From Oscillospiraceae bacterium (GTDB lineage: Bacteria > Bacillota > Clostridia > Oscillospirales > Oscillospiraceae), in NCBI GenBank assembly GCA_022846095.1, contig AP025583.1, positions 558,001-622,000 of the forward strand: a DNA stretch of 64,000 bases. Reading direction: 5' to 3'. Position 1 is the first letter of the stretch. The number at the start of each line of letters is the position of its first letter. The notes beneath the pieces were generated by a model. The model saw only the letters and a list, made by a program, of their open reading frames with translations, did not search any database and was not told the origin of the DNA. Shown piece by piece: positions 34,311 through 43,191 of this stretch. Both the position numbers and the translations under genes were made by a program.

Positions 34311-34897
34311 ACCGTCACCTCCCCCTCGGTCAGGGCCCTGCGCAGCTTGGCCAGGGCCCGCGTATACTTGCTGAGCACGGTGGACAGGGGCAGGCCGGTC
34401 AGCCCGGCCAGCTCCCGGTGCTTCAGGCCGGACACCGCGTGGAGCACCACGATCTGCCGCTCCTGGTCGTCCAGCACCTCCATGGCGGCGCGCAGGGCCA
34501 GGGCGTCGTCGCTGCCGTCCGCCGTCCAGGCGGGCAGGGCGGTTTCGGGCAGCTCGGCCATCAGCTCCTCCCGCGCACCCGCGCGCTGCAGGCTGCGGGC
34601 GGCGTTTTTGGCCACGGTGAACACCCAGGCCAGGGGCTTGCCCTGGCTGCGGTAGCGCCCGGCACCGGTGCGGATGCTGAGGTAGGTCTCCATCATCACG
34701 TCCTGCGCGTCCTCGTGGCTGCGGGTGAGAGACAGGGCGTAGGCGTAGATCAGCTTGTCCGAGGCCCGGTAGAAGGCCTCAAAGGCCGCCTCGTCGCCCC
34801 GCGCGATGCCGCCGAGCAGCGCGTCCCAATCCTCCTGCTCCAGCGCCCGGCGGGCCGTGCGGGACTGTTCGGCCACGGCGAGCAGAAGCCCCAGCAT
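34307..34897 (-). CDS. ECF-type RNA polymerase sigma factor
   Basis: A 196-residue sigma factor. Region 2 is GDEAAFEAFYRASDKLIYAYALSLTRSHEDAQDVMMETYLSI (about residues 35-80); region 4 is VLDDQERQIVVLHAVSGLKHRELAGLTGLPLSTVLSKYTRALAKLRRAL. ATG at 34897 is chosen after the weak GGGGGCGGGG site because the upstream extension has no sigma homology. It is paired with an RsgI-like anti-sigma, which in Bacillus partners SigI, not an ECF factor. Target promoters are unknown; the neighbouring SLH and repeat-protein genes are candidates. Confidence 0.9.
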   Translation of the reverse strand: MLGLLLAVAEQSRTARRALEQEDWDALLGGIARGDEAAFEAFYRASDKLIYAYALSLTRSHEDAQDVMMETYLSIRTGAGRYRSQGKPLAWVFTVAKNAARSLQRAGAREELMAELPETALPAWTADGSDDALALRAAMEVLDDQERQIVVLHAVSGLKHRELAGLTGLPLSTVLSKYTRALAKLRRALTEGEVTV

Positions 34898-35021
34898 ATC
34901 CCCGCCCCCTTTTTCCAGATTCGGCAAGACGGGCGGCCCCGCGTGAACGGGACCGCCCGCGCCTTTCAGCGTCAGTATAGCAGGGAACGGGCTTTTGGGC
35001 AACCCGCAAGTGAATGGGCCG

Positions 35022-36584
35022 TCAGTCGTCGAAGTAATCGTCGATCAGGTCGTCCGCGTAGTCCAGGTTGTCGTCCACCTTGTCCAGCGCCCGATCCAGG
35101 GCGTTGTACTCGTCACGGGTCAGCTTCCCGTTCTTGTAGTCCCGCTCAATGGCGTCGTCCAGGGCGTCGATCTCGTCGTCCAGGGCGTCGATCTGCTTCT
35201 TGAGCTGCCGCCAGGCCTGCTTGTTGCTGTTCCAGCCGTAGGCGGGCTTGAAGTTCTCCGCCGCCTTGACCTGCTTATCCACCCGGCCGGACAGGGCGCT
35301 GATCTCGTCCAGGTAGCTGTCGTACAGATCGCTGCCGGCGGAGTCCCCCACCTTCTTCTCCACCGCGGCCTTTGCGTCCTTCACGCGCACGTCCAGATCG
35401 CCGGCGCGGGCGCTGAGGCTGTTGTACTCCTTGGAGGTAATTTCGCCGCTGCGGTAGTCGGCGTTCAGGTCGCTGGAGAGGCCGGACACCTCGTCGGAGA
35501 GGGCGTTGAGCTCCTGCATATAGGCCTTGTACTGCTTTGCCCGTTCGCCGGAGGTGGAGGCGGCCTTCAGATTGGCGATCTTGGTCTCCAGACCGTCCAT
35601 GCGGTCCTCCAGGTCGTTGAGCCGGCCGTCGTACTCGTCGTAGGCGTCGTCCCACCAGCCGTCGTCGCTGAACAGCTTCTCCTGCAGGGTGTACATGGCG
35701 TTTTTCAGCTTCACGTCCAGGTCGCCTGCGCGGCTGGAGAGGCTGTTGTAGTCCTTGTAGCTGATCTCCAGGGACCACAAATCGTCGTTCAGGTCGGAGT
35801 AGAAGTCGGACACCCGGGAGCGCAGGTCGTCCAGCGCGCCGCTGTAGGTGTCGTACTGGTCCACCCGCTGGCTGTAGGTGGAGGCGGGCTTCAGGCTGTC
35901 GATCTTGGAGATGAGGGAGCTGCCCTCGCTCTCCAGGGACTTGATGGCGGCCAGATGGGACTGGGCCGTGGTCTGCTCGGTGGTGTCGTCGGCGATGGTC
36001 TTGTCCTCCAGGGTGTCCCTGGCGTCCTTGATGCGGGTGTCCACCTTGTCGATGCGGGCGGACTGCTTGTTGTAGTCCTTATAGGTGATGTCGCCGTCGC
36101 GGAGCTGCCGGTTGAGATCCTGGCCGATGTCGTACAGGTTGTCGCTCAGGGCGTCCAGCTTGCCCGCCAGGGCGGCGTACTGCCGGGCCCGGTCCGAGTA
36201 GGAGGCCGCGGGCTTGAGATCCTTGATCTCCCGCTCCAGCTCGCCGATGCGGTCCTCCGCCTCAGAGATGGTGGAAACTTCCGGATAGGCCTCCTGGTCC
36301 CAGTCGCTGAGGGAGACGGTCTGGGTCCTGCCGTCCCAGTCCACGCTGCGGCCCAGGGCCTCGCCGATGGCGCGGATGGGCAGGTAGGTGGTGCCGTTAT
36401 AGGTGACGGGGTAGACGACGCCGCCGTTTACGTCCCGCATGGTCTGCTCCTTGCCGTTGATCTCCACGGTTATGTCGGGACGAAGCTGAGCGGTGATGTT
36501 GCGCACGGTGGCGGCGGCCGCCGTGCCCACAACGAGGACTCCCGCCAGGGCCAGGGCGGTGACGGACAATCGCATTTTCTTCAT
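35022..36584 (-). CDS. Secreted protein with copper-amine-oxidase-like N-terminal domain and four ~95-residue helical repeats
   Basis: A 520-residue protein. The signal peptide MKKMRLSVTALALAGVLVVG ends near AAAA. Residues about 35-100 form a stalk/copper amine oxidase N-terminal-like domain (ITVEINGKEQTM, YLPIRAIGEALGRSVDWDG). Four tandem repeats follow, each with LKPAxxYSxR, a coiled-coil segment DLN, then GxIT-KDYN-L and a second helix (GDITYKDYNKQ, LEISYKDYNSL, GEITSKEYNSL, GKLTRDEYNAL). The last motif resembles SHOCT domains. A wall-associated structural or sensor role is likely but unproven. ATG at 36584 follows GGAAGGAA. Confidence 0.82.
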   Translation of the reverse strand: MKKMRLSVTALALAGVLVVGTAAAATVRNITAQLRPDITVEINGKEQTMRDVNGGVVYPVTYNGTTYLPIRAIGEALGRSVDWDGRTQTVSLSDWDQEAYPEVSTISEAEDRIGELEREIKDLKPAASYSDRARQYAALAGKLDALSDNLYDIGQDLNRQLRDGDITYKDYNKQSARIDKVDTRIKDARDTLEDKTIADDTTEQTTAQSHLAAIKSLESEGSSLISKIDSLKPASTYSQRVDQYDTYSGALDDLRSRVSDFYSDLNDDLWSLEISYKDYNSLSSRAGDLDVKLKNAMYTLQEKLFSDDGWWDDAYDEYDGRLNDLEDRMDGLETKIANLKAASTSGERAKQYKAYMQELNALSDEVSGLSSDLNADYRSGEITSKEYNSLSARAGDLDVRVKDAKAAVEKKVGDSAGSDLYDSYLDEISALSGRVDKQVKAAENFKPAYGWNSNKQAWRQLKKQIDALDDEIDALDDAIERDYKNGKLTRDEYNALDRALDKVDDNLDYADDLIDDYFDD

Positions 36585-36699
36585 TTCGTTCCTTCCTTTC
36601 CAGTCAGATTTCAAATTTGTCTCCGGGTCTTGCGCTGCCTTCTACCCTATTAACGTTGGAGGGGGCCGTTTTATCCCAGCGCGGTAAAAAATATTTTAA

Positions 36700-36739
36700 A
36701 AAAATAAAAAGGCGGCCGGAGGGATGTCCCCTCCGGCCG
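36700..36739 (-). terminator. Terminator after cutC
   Basis: A 13-bp stem (36709-36721 with 36726-36739) is followed on the minus strand by a long T-rich run (TTTTTATTTTTTT), a textbook rho-independent terminator. Confidence 0.93.
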
Positions 36740-36750
36740 CCCGCCGCACC

Positions 36751-37488
36751 CTATTTTCGTACCGCCGCCACCAGCGCCGCCAGGGCGGCGCGGTCCACGG
36801 CCCAGCAGCCCCCGCCTGGGGCCGCGCCCGTGAAACGTACCGCCGCGCGGTGGGCGGCGGAGCCGTCCGGCCGCTCCCCCTTCACCGACGCGTGGAGCTG
36901 ATTGCACCCCGTCCGCGCCAGCAGCTCCGCGGCGTTCTCCGGGCGCACCCCGCAGCCGGGCAGAATCTCCAGCCGCCCGGCCGCGTACTCCCGCATCTGC
37001 CGGATGGTATCCGCCCCCTCCGGGGCGGTGGGGGCCTGCCCGCTGGTGAGCACCCGGGTGAAGCCCAGCGCGCACAGGGTGTCCAGCGCCCCGCACCAGT
37101 CGGGCACCGTGTCGATGGCCCGGCTGAACACGCTCTGCCTGTCCCCGATGATCTCCAGCACCGCCCGGCAGCGCTGCGCGTCCACCGTGCCGTCCGGGTG
37201 CTGGCAGGCGAAAACGACGCCGTCCGCCCCCGCCTCCAGCAGGGCGCGGGCGTCGGCGCACAGGGTTTCAAATTCCATCTCGCTGTAGCAGAAGCCGCCC
37301 TCCCTGGGGCGGGCCATGGCCATAATCTCGATGCCCGCCCGCCGGGACAGGGCCATGGCCCCCAGGCTGGGGGTGAGTCCCCCCAAGGAGAGGGCCGAGT
37401 TGAGCTCCACCCGGTCCGCCCCGGCCGCCGCCGCCGCATAGACGTCCTCCGCCGAGCCGCAGCAGATCTCCACCTTAACCGTTCCCAA
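36751..37488 (-). CDS. cutC: CutC family protein (copper homeostasis)
   Basis: A 245-residue TIM-barrel protein. VKVEICCGSAEDVYAAAAAGADRVELNSALSLGGLTPS, AMARPREGGFCYSEMEFE, and RVLTSGQAPTAPEG are CutC signatures. CutC has been linked to copper tolerance, though its exact reaction is debated. The start is TTG at 37488 after GGAGG with an 8-base gap; no ATG is available nearby. It follows the methyltransferase gene by 18 bases in the same direction but belongs by composition to the chromosome rather than to the restriction island. Confidence 0.92.
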   Translation of the reverse strand: MGTVKVEICCGSAEDVYAAAAAGADRVELNSALSLGGLTPSLGAMALSRRAGIEIMAMARPREGGFCYSEMEFETLCADARALLEAGADGVVFACQHPDGTVDAQRCRAVLEIIGDRQSVFSRAIDTVPDWCGALDTLCALGFTRVLTSGQAPTAPEGADTIRQMREYAAGRLEILPGCGVRPENAAELLARTGCNQLHASVKGERPDGSAAHRAAVRFTGAAPGGGCWAVDRAALAALVAAVRK

Positions 37489-37506
37489 AGTACACGCCTC
37501 CGTCCA

Positions 37507-38349
37507 TTAGCGGTGATTTATAAGCAATGCCTCCACAATAGGCTGCCGGTTGGCCTCCCGCGCCCCGACGTGGTAAAAGTGATTATGACTGATCTTCTGG
37601 CAGAACCCCCACACCAGATCAATATACTCATTACGCCGGTACTGATTGTAGTCCCAGGTTGAGAGCATAAAGTTCAGGCCTGAACTCACCAGCTCATTCC
37701 GCAGGGAGTATTCCTGTGCCTCGTCCCAGCTGTCGTAATAATCCACATGACGCCCGATAAAGGGAGGATCACAGTAGATGAAAGCACCGGCGGGGGCCTG
37801 CCGGATGGTCGTCTCAAAGGACTGACAGAGGAACACCCAGTCCTTATCCCGCAGTTGCTCCTCCAGATACTTTACTTGATTGCATATTTTGGTGATATAA
37901 GCCTTCGCAAAGCGATGGGGCTTATGCCCGTAGGGGACGTTAAATTCGTGTTTTTTGTTAAAGCGGATCATGCCATTAAAGCAGGACCGATTTAGGAACA
38001 GGAAATCCAGCGGCTGGTGCGTTTCATTGAACCTGCGGCGCACCTCGTAGTAATAGGCGTCGTCACCCGCCTCGAGCAAAGCGCCTTCCTGCTCCAAAAA
38101 TGCGCGCACCCGATCGGCGTTGATTTCGCCGCGTTTTATCCCGTTATAGAATTCAACGATATAGGGATTGACGTCGGCAAAAATGGCTCTGGGCGCGGCA
38201 ACATTAAATCCGACCACACCTGAACCCATGAAAGGCTCTATCCAAACCGCATCAGCCTCAAGTGATATGGTTTCCCGTATGAGCGGCACACTTTTTGTTT
38301 TAATGCCCTGTATTTTTATGGGGGGAACATAGACCTTTTCACGCACCAT
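37507..38349 (-). CDS. DNA adenine-N6 methyltransferase, M.EcoRV/Dam-like (alpha class)
   Basis: A 280-residue methyltransferase. The AdoMet motif is WIEPFMGSGVVGFN and the catalytic motif is YCDPPFIGRHVDYYD, in the order of alpha-class enzymes such as Dam and M.EcoRV. The block FLFLNRSCFNGMIRFNKKHEFNVPYG is typical of this group. It protects host DNA from the nuclease encoded just upstream, whose stop overlaps this gene's start by 11 bases. The predicted target, from the partner nuclease, is GATATC. The coding sequence is more AT-rich than its neighbours, a sign of horizontal gain. Confidence 0.92.
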   Translation of the reverse strand: MVREKVYVPPIKIQGIKTKSVPLIRETISLEADAVWIEPFMGSGVVGFNVAAPRAIFADVNPYIVEFYNGIKRGEINADRVRAFLEQEGALLEAGDDAYYYEVRRRFNETHQPLDFLFLNRSCFNGMIRFNKKHEFNVPYGHKPHRFAKAYITKICNQVKYLEEQLRDKDWVFLCQSFETTIRQAPAGAFIYCDPPFIGRHVDYYDSWDEAQEYSLRNELVSSGLNFMLSTWDYNQYRRNEYIDLVWGFCQKISHNHFYHVGAREANRQPIVEALLINHR

Positions 38350-39211
38350 GCTCTGCGGTTCCTTTTTCCTTTTCTTTTTTCATGGGGACTTTTGGATTAT
38401 TCAAATCCGGGGAAAGGCCCCTATAATTTAGATACTCGGCAAAAGAGGAGAGCGTCTTTCTCCTGCCCTGGACGTCAGTAATTTGAATTTTCCCAAAGTT
38501 TGCCCAGTAGTCGTCAAACAATGCTTCTCCAGCCTTTGCAAAGACACCGTTGCCATTCAAAATATCCTCAATATTTTGGATGCTTCCAATATTTGCGGTA
38601 TTCCCGCTCCCGCCTTTGTCACTGGCGATTTTCCATTTTTCTTCAGCAAAAAACGTAAAGTGACGCAGTACGGGTGGGATTTCGCCTACCTCGTCCACTG
38701 AGTACAACCGCATTTCCTCCTTTGCATCCAAAGTTGCGCGGGAGTATATGATACCAAGACAGAAATGGCCGCAGTATTGGTCGTAAGGGTACTGTATATT
38801 TTTTGAGCTGTTCCTTTGAATAAAGTATTCGCCGTGCGAGCCGAGGGTAAAGCCGTTGCAGAAACCGGGATAGTCCTCCAGACGGTAGGTTGTTTTTAAA
38901 TCGACCGCAAACTTGATATCCGGGTTTTTCTTCACAATAAAGGTTAAATCTGGATACCAATTCTGGTATGTGGCCAGTTCCAGATCATATCCATGCACTT
39001 CTGAAAAGGCAAGAAAATAAGGGAAAATATGAAGCTCCAGAATTTTGGATATGACTTTGGTATCGGCTGAAATGGTATGTATATTTTTAAATATGTCGAT
39101 AAAGCCCCTAATCGTCCACTCATCATTTTGGGCGATACACGCACCTAAGGTCTCTGTAAAATCCCGCAATTGAGCCGCAAACGCGGCCTTCTCCGCCGGA
39201 TAACATGCCAT
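38339..39211 (-). CDS. EcoRV-like type II restriction endonuclease
   Basis: A 290-residue protein with clear similarity to R.EcoRV by motif order: DTKVISKILELHIFP, YPDLTF (Asp88), VDLKTTY (Asp104, Lys106), FTLGSHGEYFIQRN, KNIQYPYDQYCGH, and GSGNTANIGSIQN. The catalytic Asp-Asp-Lys residues of EcoRV (74, 90, 92) and the Glu of the upstream helix (Glu59 here) are kept. The 45 extra residues are mainly N- and C-terminal. It should cut GATATC. One GATATC site lies in its own gene at 38915-38920. The gene overlaps the methyltransferase and is AT-rich. Confidence 0.93.
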   Translation of the reverse strand: MACYPAEKAAFAAQLRDFTETLGACIAQNDEWTIRGFIDIFKNIHTISADTKVISKILELHIFPYFLAFSEVHGYDLELATYQNWYPDLTFIVKKNPDIKFAVDLKTTYRLEDYPGFCNGFTLGSHGEYFIQRNSSKNIQYPYDQYCGHFCLGIIYSRATLDAKEEMRLYSVDEVGEIPPVLRHFTFFAEEKWKIASDKGGSGNTANIGSIQNIEDILNGNGVFAKAGEALFDDYWANFGKIQITDVQGRRKTLSSFAEYLNYRGLSPDLNNPKVPMKKEKEKGTAEHGA

Positions 39212-39319
39212 TCAATACACCCCTTCCGCTGTAGTTTTATACCGTATTGCGCTACTGTGGGTAGCATACCATAAAAAATTGTGATATGCTACCCGCGCTT
39301 TGATAAAGGAGGAGTTGCC

Positions 39320-41518
39320 GTGGATCCCTACCTGTCCTTTCTCCGCCGGGCCCTGCCCCGGGACTGGGCGGACTACCCCCGGGCCCTGTTTGCCGAGTTT
39401 GCCGATCACGCCCGTATGCTGCGCGAGACCGTGCCCTGGTGCGCGGCGCTGGAGGAGGAGGCCTTCCTCCAGTACGTACTGATGCCCCGGGTGAACGACG
39501 AGGACCTGTCCTCCCACCGCCCGCTGTTTTACGGCCTGCTGTGGGACCGGGTGAAGGGCCTGTCCCCGGAGGAGGCCGTGCAGGAGGTCAACCGCTGGTG
39601 CCAGGAGCACGCCTCCTACCAGGCCCAGGACGACCGCACCGCCGCGCCCCTGACCGTCTTCCGCTGCGGCAGCGGCCGCTGCGGGGAGGAGTCCGCCCTC
39701 CTGGTGGCCGCCCTGCGCAGCGTCGGTATTGCGGCCCGGCAGGTCTACGCCCCCCGCTGGTCCCACTGCGACGACAACCACGCCTGGGTGGAGGCGCTGT
39801 GCGGGGGCGCCTGGCGCTTTCTGGGGGCCTGCGAGCCGGAGGCGGTGCTGGACCGGGGCTGGTTCAACACCGCCGCCGCCCGGGCCGTGCTGGTGCACAG
39901 CCGCACCTTCGGCCCGGCGGAGAACGCCGCTCTCCACGGCCCCGCGCTGGACGCCCGGGAGGGCGCGGTTTACCACAACCAGACCGCCCGCTACGCCCCG
40001 GTGAAGCGCTGCACCTTCCGCACCGCGCCGGGGGCGCGCCTGACCCTCTCCGTGCTCAACGAGGCCCGCTTCATCCCCATCATCGAGGATCTGGACGCGG
40101 GGGAGGAGGGTATTTTGACCCTGGAGCTGGGGATAGGGGACATCCACGTGTCCGCCGTGCTGGGGGATCTCCGCGCCGAGGGGATCTGCCGCGGGGCGCG
40201 GGAGGACGGCCTCACCCTCATGCCCGGCCCCGCGCCCGCCCCGGCGGAGGGGTGGACCGACTTCGACTTCCGGGCCCCGGCGGCCCCAAAACCGCCCCCG
40301 CCCCTGACCCCGGCGCAGAAGGAGGAACGCGCCGCCGTCCGCGCCCGGGGGGAGGGGCTGCGCGCTGCCCGCCTGGCGGGCTTCTTCGACCGGGAGCGGG
40401 CCGCCCGGTACCCCGCCTGCGCCGATCTGCTCCGGGAGGCCCGGGGGAATTTTGACGAGATCTATGCCTTCCTCAGCCGGGACACATCGCCCCTGCGGGA
40501 GGCGCTGCTGCGCACCCTGGCGGCCAAGGACCTGCGGGACGCGGACGCGGCGCTGCTGGAGGCGCACCTGCGCCGCGCGGCCCCCTATGCGGCGCAATTC
40601 CCCCCGGAGGTGTTCGGGCCGTACCTGCTCTGCCCCCGGGTGGCCTTCGAGCGCCTGACGGACTGGACAAGCCCGCCGCCCGGCCCGGTTGGGGAGGTCA
40701 TAGCGCTGCGCGCAGCCGGGATCCCCGCCCGGCTGCGGCCCCTGGACGGGGCGGTGGAGCGCTGGGCGGACGGGGCCTTCGCCCCCCTGGCGGCGCCCGA
40801 GCCCATGGGCCGTGTGGCCTTTACCAGAGCCCACGGCGCGGCCCTGACCTACCGTCAAAGCTGGTCCCTCTCCCGCCTAACCGGGGCGGGGTGGCGGGAT
40901 CTGCTGCTGTCCGACGGGGACTGGGCGGGGGACACCCTGACCGCGGCCCTGCCCGCCGGGCGCTACCGGGCCGTCACCTCCCTGCGCCTGCCCGGCGGGG
41001 ACCAGTTCGCCTCCGTCCGGGAATTTGAACTCCCGCCCGAAGCCTTCCTGGAGATCCCCCTCCGCCTGCGGGCCTGCGCGGCCGGGGACCTCATTACCCT
41101 GCGGGAGCTGCCCCTGGTGGACGGCAGGCCCCGGAGGGGCGGGCGCTGCTCCCTGCTGTTCTGGCTGGAGGAGGGGGCCGAGCCCACCGAGCACATCCTC
41201 AACGAGCTGGCCCAGGCCCGGGGGGCCCTGGAGGCCCTGCCCGTGGAGATCACCTTCTTCCTGCGGGGGGAGGGGAGCGCCGCGCAGCCCACCCTGGCCG
41301 CCCTGCTGGCGTCGTGGCCCGGGCTCGAAGCCCGGGTGTGCGACTGGGCCTACCAGGTGGAGGCCCTCTCCCGCTTCCTGGGCTGCGACCCGGAGCGGCC
41401 GCCCCTGGCCGTGGTGTGCGACGGCGCGGGGCGGGCGGCCTATGCCGCCAGCGGCTACAGCGTGGGGGCGGTGGAGTTGCTGCGCCGGGTGGCGGCGATC
41501 CTCTGCGATATTCGATAA
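39320..41518 (+). CDS. Transglutaminase-like protein with long C-terminal region
   Basis: A 732-residue cytosolic protein. A transglutaminase-like domain lies near residues 90-175: Cys in GRCGEESALLVAAL (about 121), His in DDNHAWVEAL (about 153), and Asp after CEPEAVLD. Similar proteins occur as large orphans in Firmicutes. The end (about residues 640-732) has VEITFFLRGEG and PLAVVCDGAGRAAYAASGY, which resembles a thioredoxin/TlpA fold without its Cys pair. No signal peptide is seen. GTG at 39320 after AAAGGAGG is the start. The substrate and reaction are unknown. Confidence 0.78.
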   Translation: MDPYLSFLRRALPRDWADYPRALFAEFADHARMLRETVPWCAALEEEAFLQYVLMPRVNDEDLSSHRPLFYGLLWDRVKGLSPEEAVQEVNRWCQEHASYQAQDDRTAAPLTVFRCGSGRCGEESALLVAALRSVGIAARQVYAPRWSHCDDNHAWVEALCGGAWRFLGACEPEAVLDRGWFNTAAARAVLVHSRTFGPAENAALHGPALDAREGAVYHNQTARYAPVKRCTFRTAPGARLTLSVLNEARFIPIIEDLDAGEEGILTLELGIGDIHVSAVLGDLRAEGICRGAREDGLTLMPGPAPAPAEGWTDFDFRAPAAPKPPPPLTPAQKEERAAVRARGEGLRAARLAGFFDRERAARYPACADLLREARGNFDEIYAFLSRDTSPLREALLRTLAAKDLRDADAALLEAHLRRAAPYAAQFPPEVFGPYLLCPRVAFERLTDWTSPPPGPVGEVIALRAAGIPARLRPLDGAVERWADGAFAPLAAPEPMGRVAFTRAHGAALTYRQSWSLSRLTGAGWRDLLLSDGDWAGDTLTAALPAGRYRAVTSLRLPGGDQFASVREFELPPEAFLEIPLRLRACAAGDLITLRELPLVDGRPRRGGRCSLLFWLEEGAEPTEHILNELAQARGALEALPVEITFFLRGEGSAAQPTLAALLASWPGLEARVCDWAYQVEALSRFLGCDPERPPLAVVCDGAGRAAYAASGYSVGAVELLRRVAAILCDIR

Positions 41519-41554
41519 AAATACAGGTAAAATGGCAAGTTTAGTTATATTATC

Positions 41555-41583
41555 TTGATTTTATAATCAAAGCGTGCTATGAT
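41555..41583 (+). promoter_or_regulatory. Promoter of the YfcC carrier gene
   Basis: TTGATT (41555-41560) and TATGAT (41578-41583) are 17 bases apart, about 100 bases upstream of the start at 41686. Confidence 0.7.
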
Positions 41584-41685
41584 CGTTTTTGTGGATGCCC
41601 CTTTTGTCCTCTGCTGGTTACATCTGTAATCCGGCGGAGGAACGAGGGGCGGAGTGTGTGACCAAAAATGAGAGGAGCGCCAAAC

Positions 41686-43116
41686 ATGGAAGAAAACGTA
41701 ACAGCCAGCGCGCCGCAGCCCGAACCCAAGAAAAAGAAATTTGCGCTGAAAGTCCCCCACACCTATGTCCTGCTGGGCATGATACTGATCCTGTGCGCCG
41801 TCCTGACCTACATCATCCCCGCCGGCTCCTTCGACCGGGTACTGAACGAAGAGGGCCGCGAGATCGTGGTCAACGGCAGCTACCATGTGATGGAGAGCAA
41901 CCCCGCCACCCCGTTCAGCGTCTTCCTGGCCATCCAGGAGGGCATGGTCCAGGTGGCCGACATCATCTTCTTCATCTTCTTCGCCTACGGCTTCGTGTTC
42001 ATGACCCTGAAGACGGGGGCCATGGAGGCGGGGATAGGGACATTGCTGCGATTACTCAAGAGCAGGGTGGATCTGATCATCCCCATCTTCATCGTGCTCT
42101 TCGGCATCATGGGGTCCACCATCGGCCTGTATGAGGAGGTATACGGCCTCATACCGGTCTTCTTAGGCATCTTCATCTCCCTGGGCTACGACGCCATCGT
42201 GGGCGGCGCGGTCGTGGTCGTGGGCGTGGTCAGCGGCTTCGCGGCGGCCACCACCAACCCCTTCACCATCGGCATCGCCCAGTCCATCGCGGGCCTGCCC
42301 ATGTTCTCCGGCCTGAACCTGCGCATCGTGGTGTTTGTGGTGTTTGAGATCGCCATCATCTCCTACACCATGCACTACGCCCACAAGATCAAGAAGGACC
42401 CCACCCGCTCCATCGTCTACGGCATGGACTTCCCCATGCACAAGACCCGGGACTCCGAGGAGCTCAAGCAGCTCAAGCTGACCCCCCGCCACAAGGTCAT
42501 CATGCTGGTCTTCCTGGCCACCATCGTGACCATGGTGCTGGGCACCCTCAAGCTGGGCTGGTACATCAATGAGATCGCCGCCGTGTTCCTCATCGGCATG
42601 CTGCTCATCGGCCTCATCGGCGGCTACAATTTCAGCCAGATCGCCGACTCCTTCGTGGAGGCCGTCTCCTCCGTCATCTACGGCGCGCTGGTCATCGGCA
42701 TCGCCCGCGCCATCCTCATCGTCATGCAGAACGGCATGATCATCGACTCCATCGTCTACTACATGGTCAACGCCCTCCAGGGCGCCAGCAACTACGTGGC
42801 CGCCATCGGCATGGTGCTGATCCAGAACGTGCTGAACTTCTTCATCCCCTCCGGCAGCGGCCAGGCCGCCACCACAATGCCCATCATGGCCCCCGTGGCC
42901 GACCTGCTGGGCCTGCACCGCCAGATCGCCGTGCTGGCCTACCAGTTCGGCGACGGCTTCTCCAACCTGTTCTGGCCCACCGTTGTGGCCACCGAGTGCG
43001 GCCTCATGGGCGTGCCCCTGAACAAGTGGTACAAGTTCATGGCGCCCCTGTTCGGCATCTTCATCGTGCTGCAGGTCATCTTCATGTGTATCGCGGTGGC
43101 CATCGGCTATCAATAA
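41686..43116 (+). CDS. YfcC family / DcuC-type anaerobic carrier
   Basis: A 476-residue membrane protein with about 12 helices. FFIFFAYGFVFMTLKTGAMEAG, LIPVFLGIFISLGYDAIVGG and FFIPSGSGQAATTMPIMAPVADLLG are YfcC/arginine-ornithine antiporter-like features of the IT superfamily. It is followed by an AbgA-like amidohydrolase, so it may import acylated amino acids or dipeptide-like substrates for hydrolysis. ATG at 41686 follows GAGAGGAG; the upstream ATG at 41668 has no site. Confidence 0.88.
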   Translation: MEENVTASAPQPEPKKKKFALKVPHTYVLLGMILILCAVLTYIIPAGSFDRVLNEEGREIVVNGSYHVMESNPATPFSVFLAIQEGMVQVADIIFFIFFAYGFVFMTLKTGAMEAGIGTLLRLLKSRVDLIIPIFIVLFGIMGSTIGLYEEVYGLIPVFLGIFISLGYDAIVGGAVVVVGVVSGFAAATTNPFTIGIAQSIAGLPMFSGLNLRIVVFVVFEIAIISYTMHYAHKIKKDPTRSIVYGMDFPMHKTRDSEELKQLKLTPRHKVIMLVFLATIVTMVLGTLKLGWYINEIAAVFLIGMLLIGLIGGYNFSQIADSFVEAVSSVIYGALVIGIARAILIVMQNGMIIDSIVYYMVNALQGASNYVAAIGMVLIQNVLNFFIPSGSGQAATTMPIMAPVADLLGLHRQIAVLAYQFGDGFSNLFWPTVVATECGLMGVPLNKWYKFMAPLFGIFIVLQVIFMCIAVAIGYQ

Positions 43117-43123
43117 CGGCGTC

Positions 43124-43162
43124 TCCGGGCCGGCCCAGCGCGGGCCGGCCCGGATGCTTTTT
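43124..43162 (+). terminator. Hairpin between the carrier and amidohydrolase genes
   Basis: A perfect 13-bp GC stem (43124-43136 with 43142-43154) followed by TGCTTTTT. It may reduce expression of the downstream gene relative to the carrier. Confidence 0.88.
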
Positions 43163-43191
43163 CGCGTATCAGTTTATAAGGAGGCGTAGAA

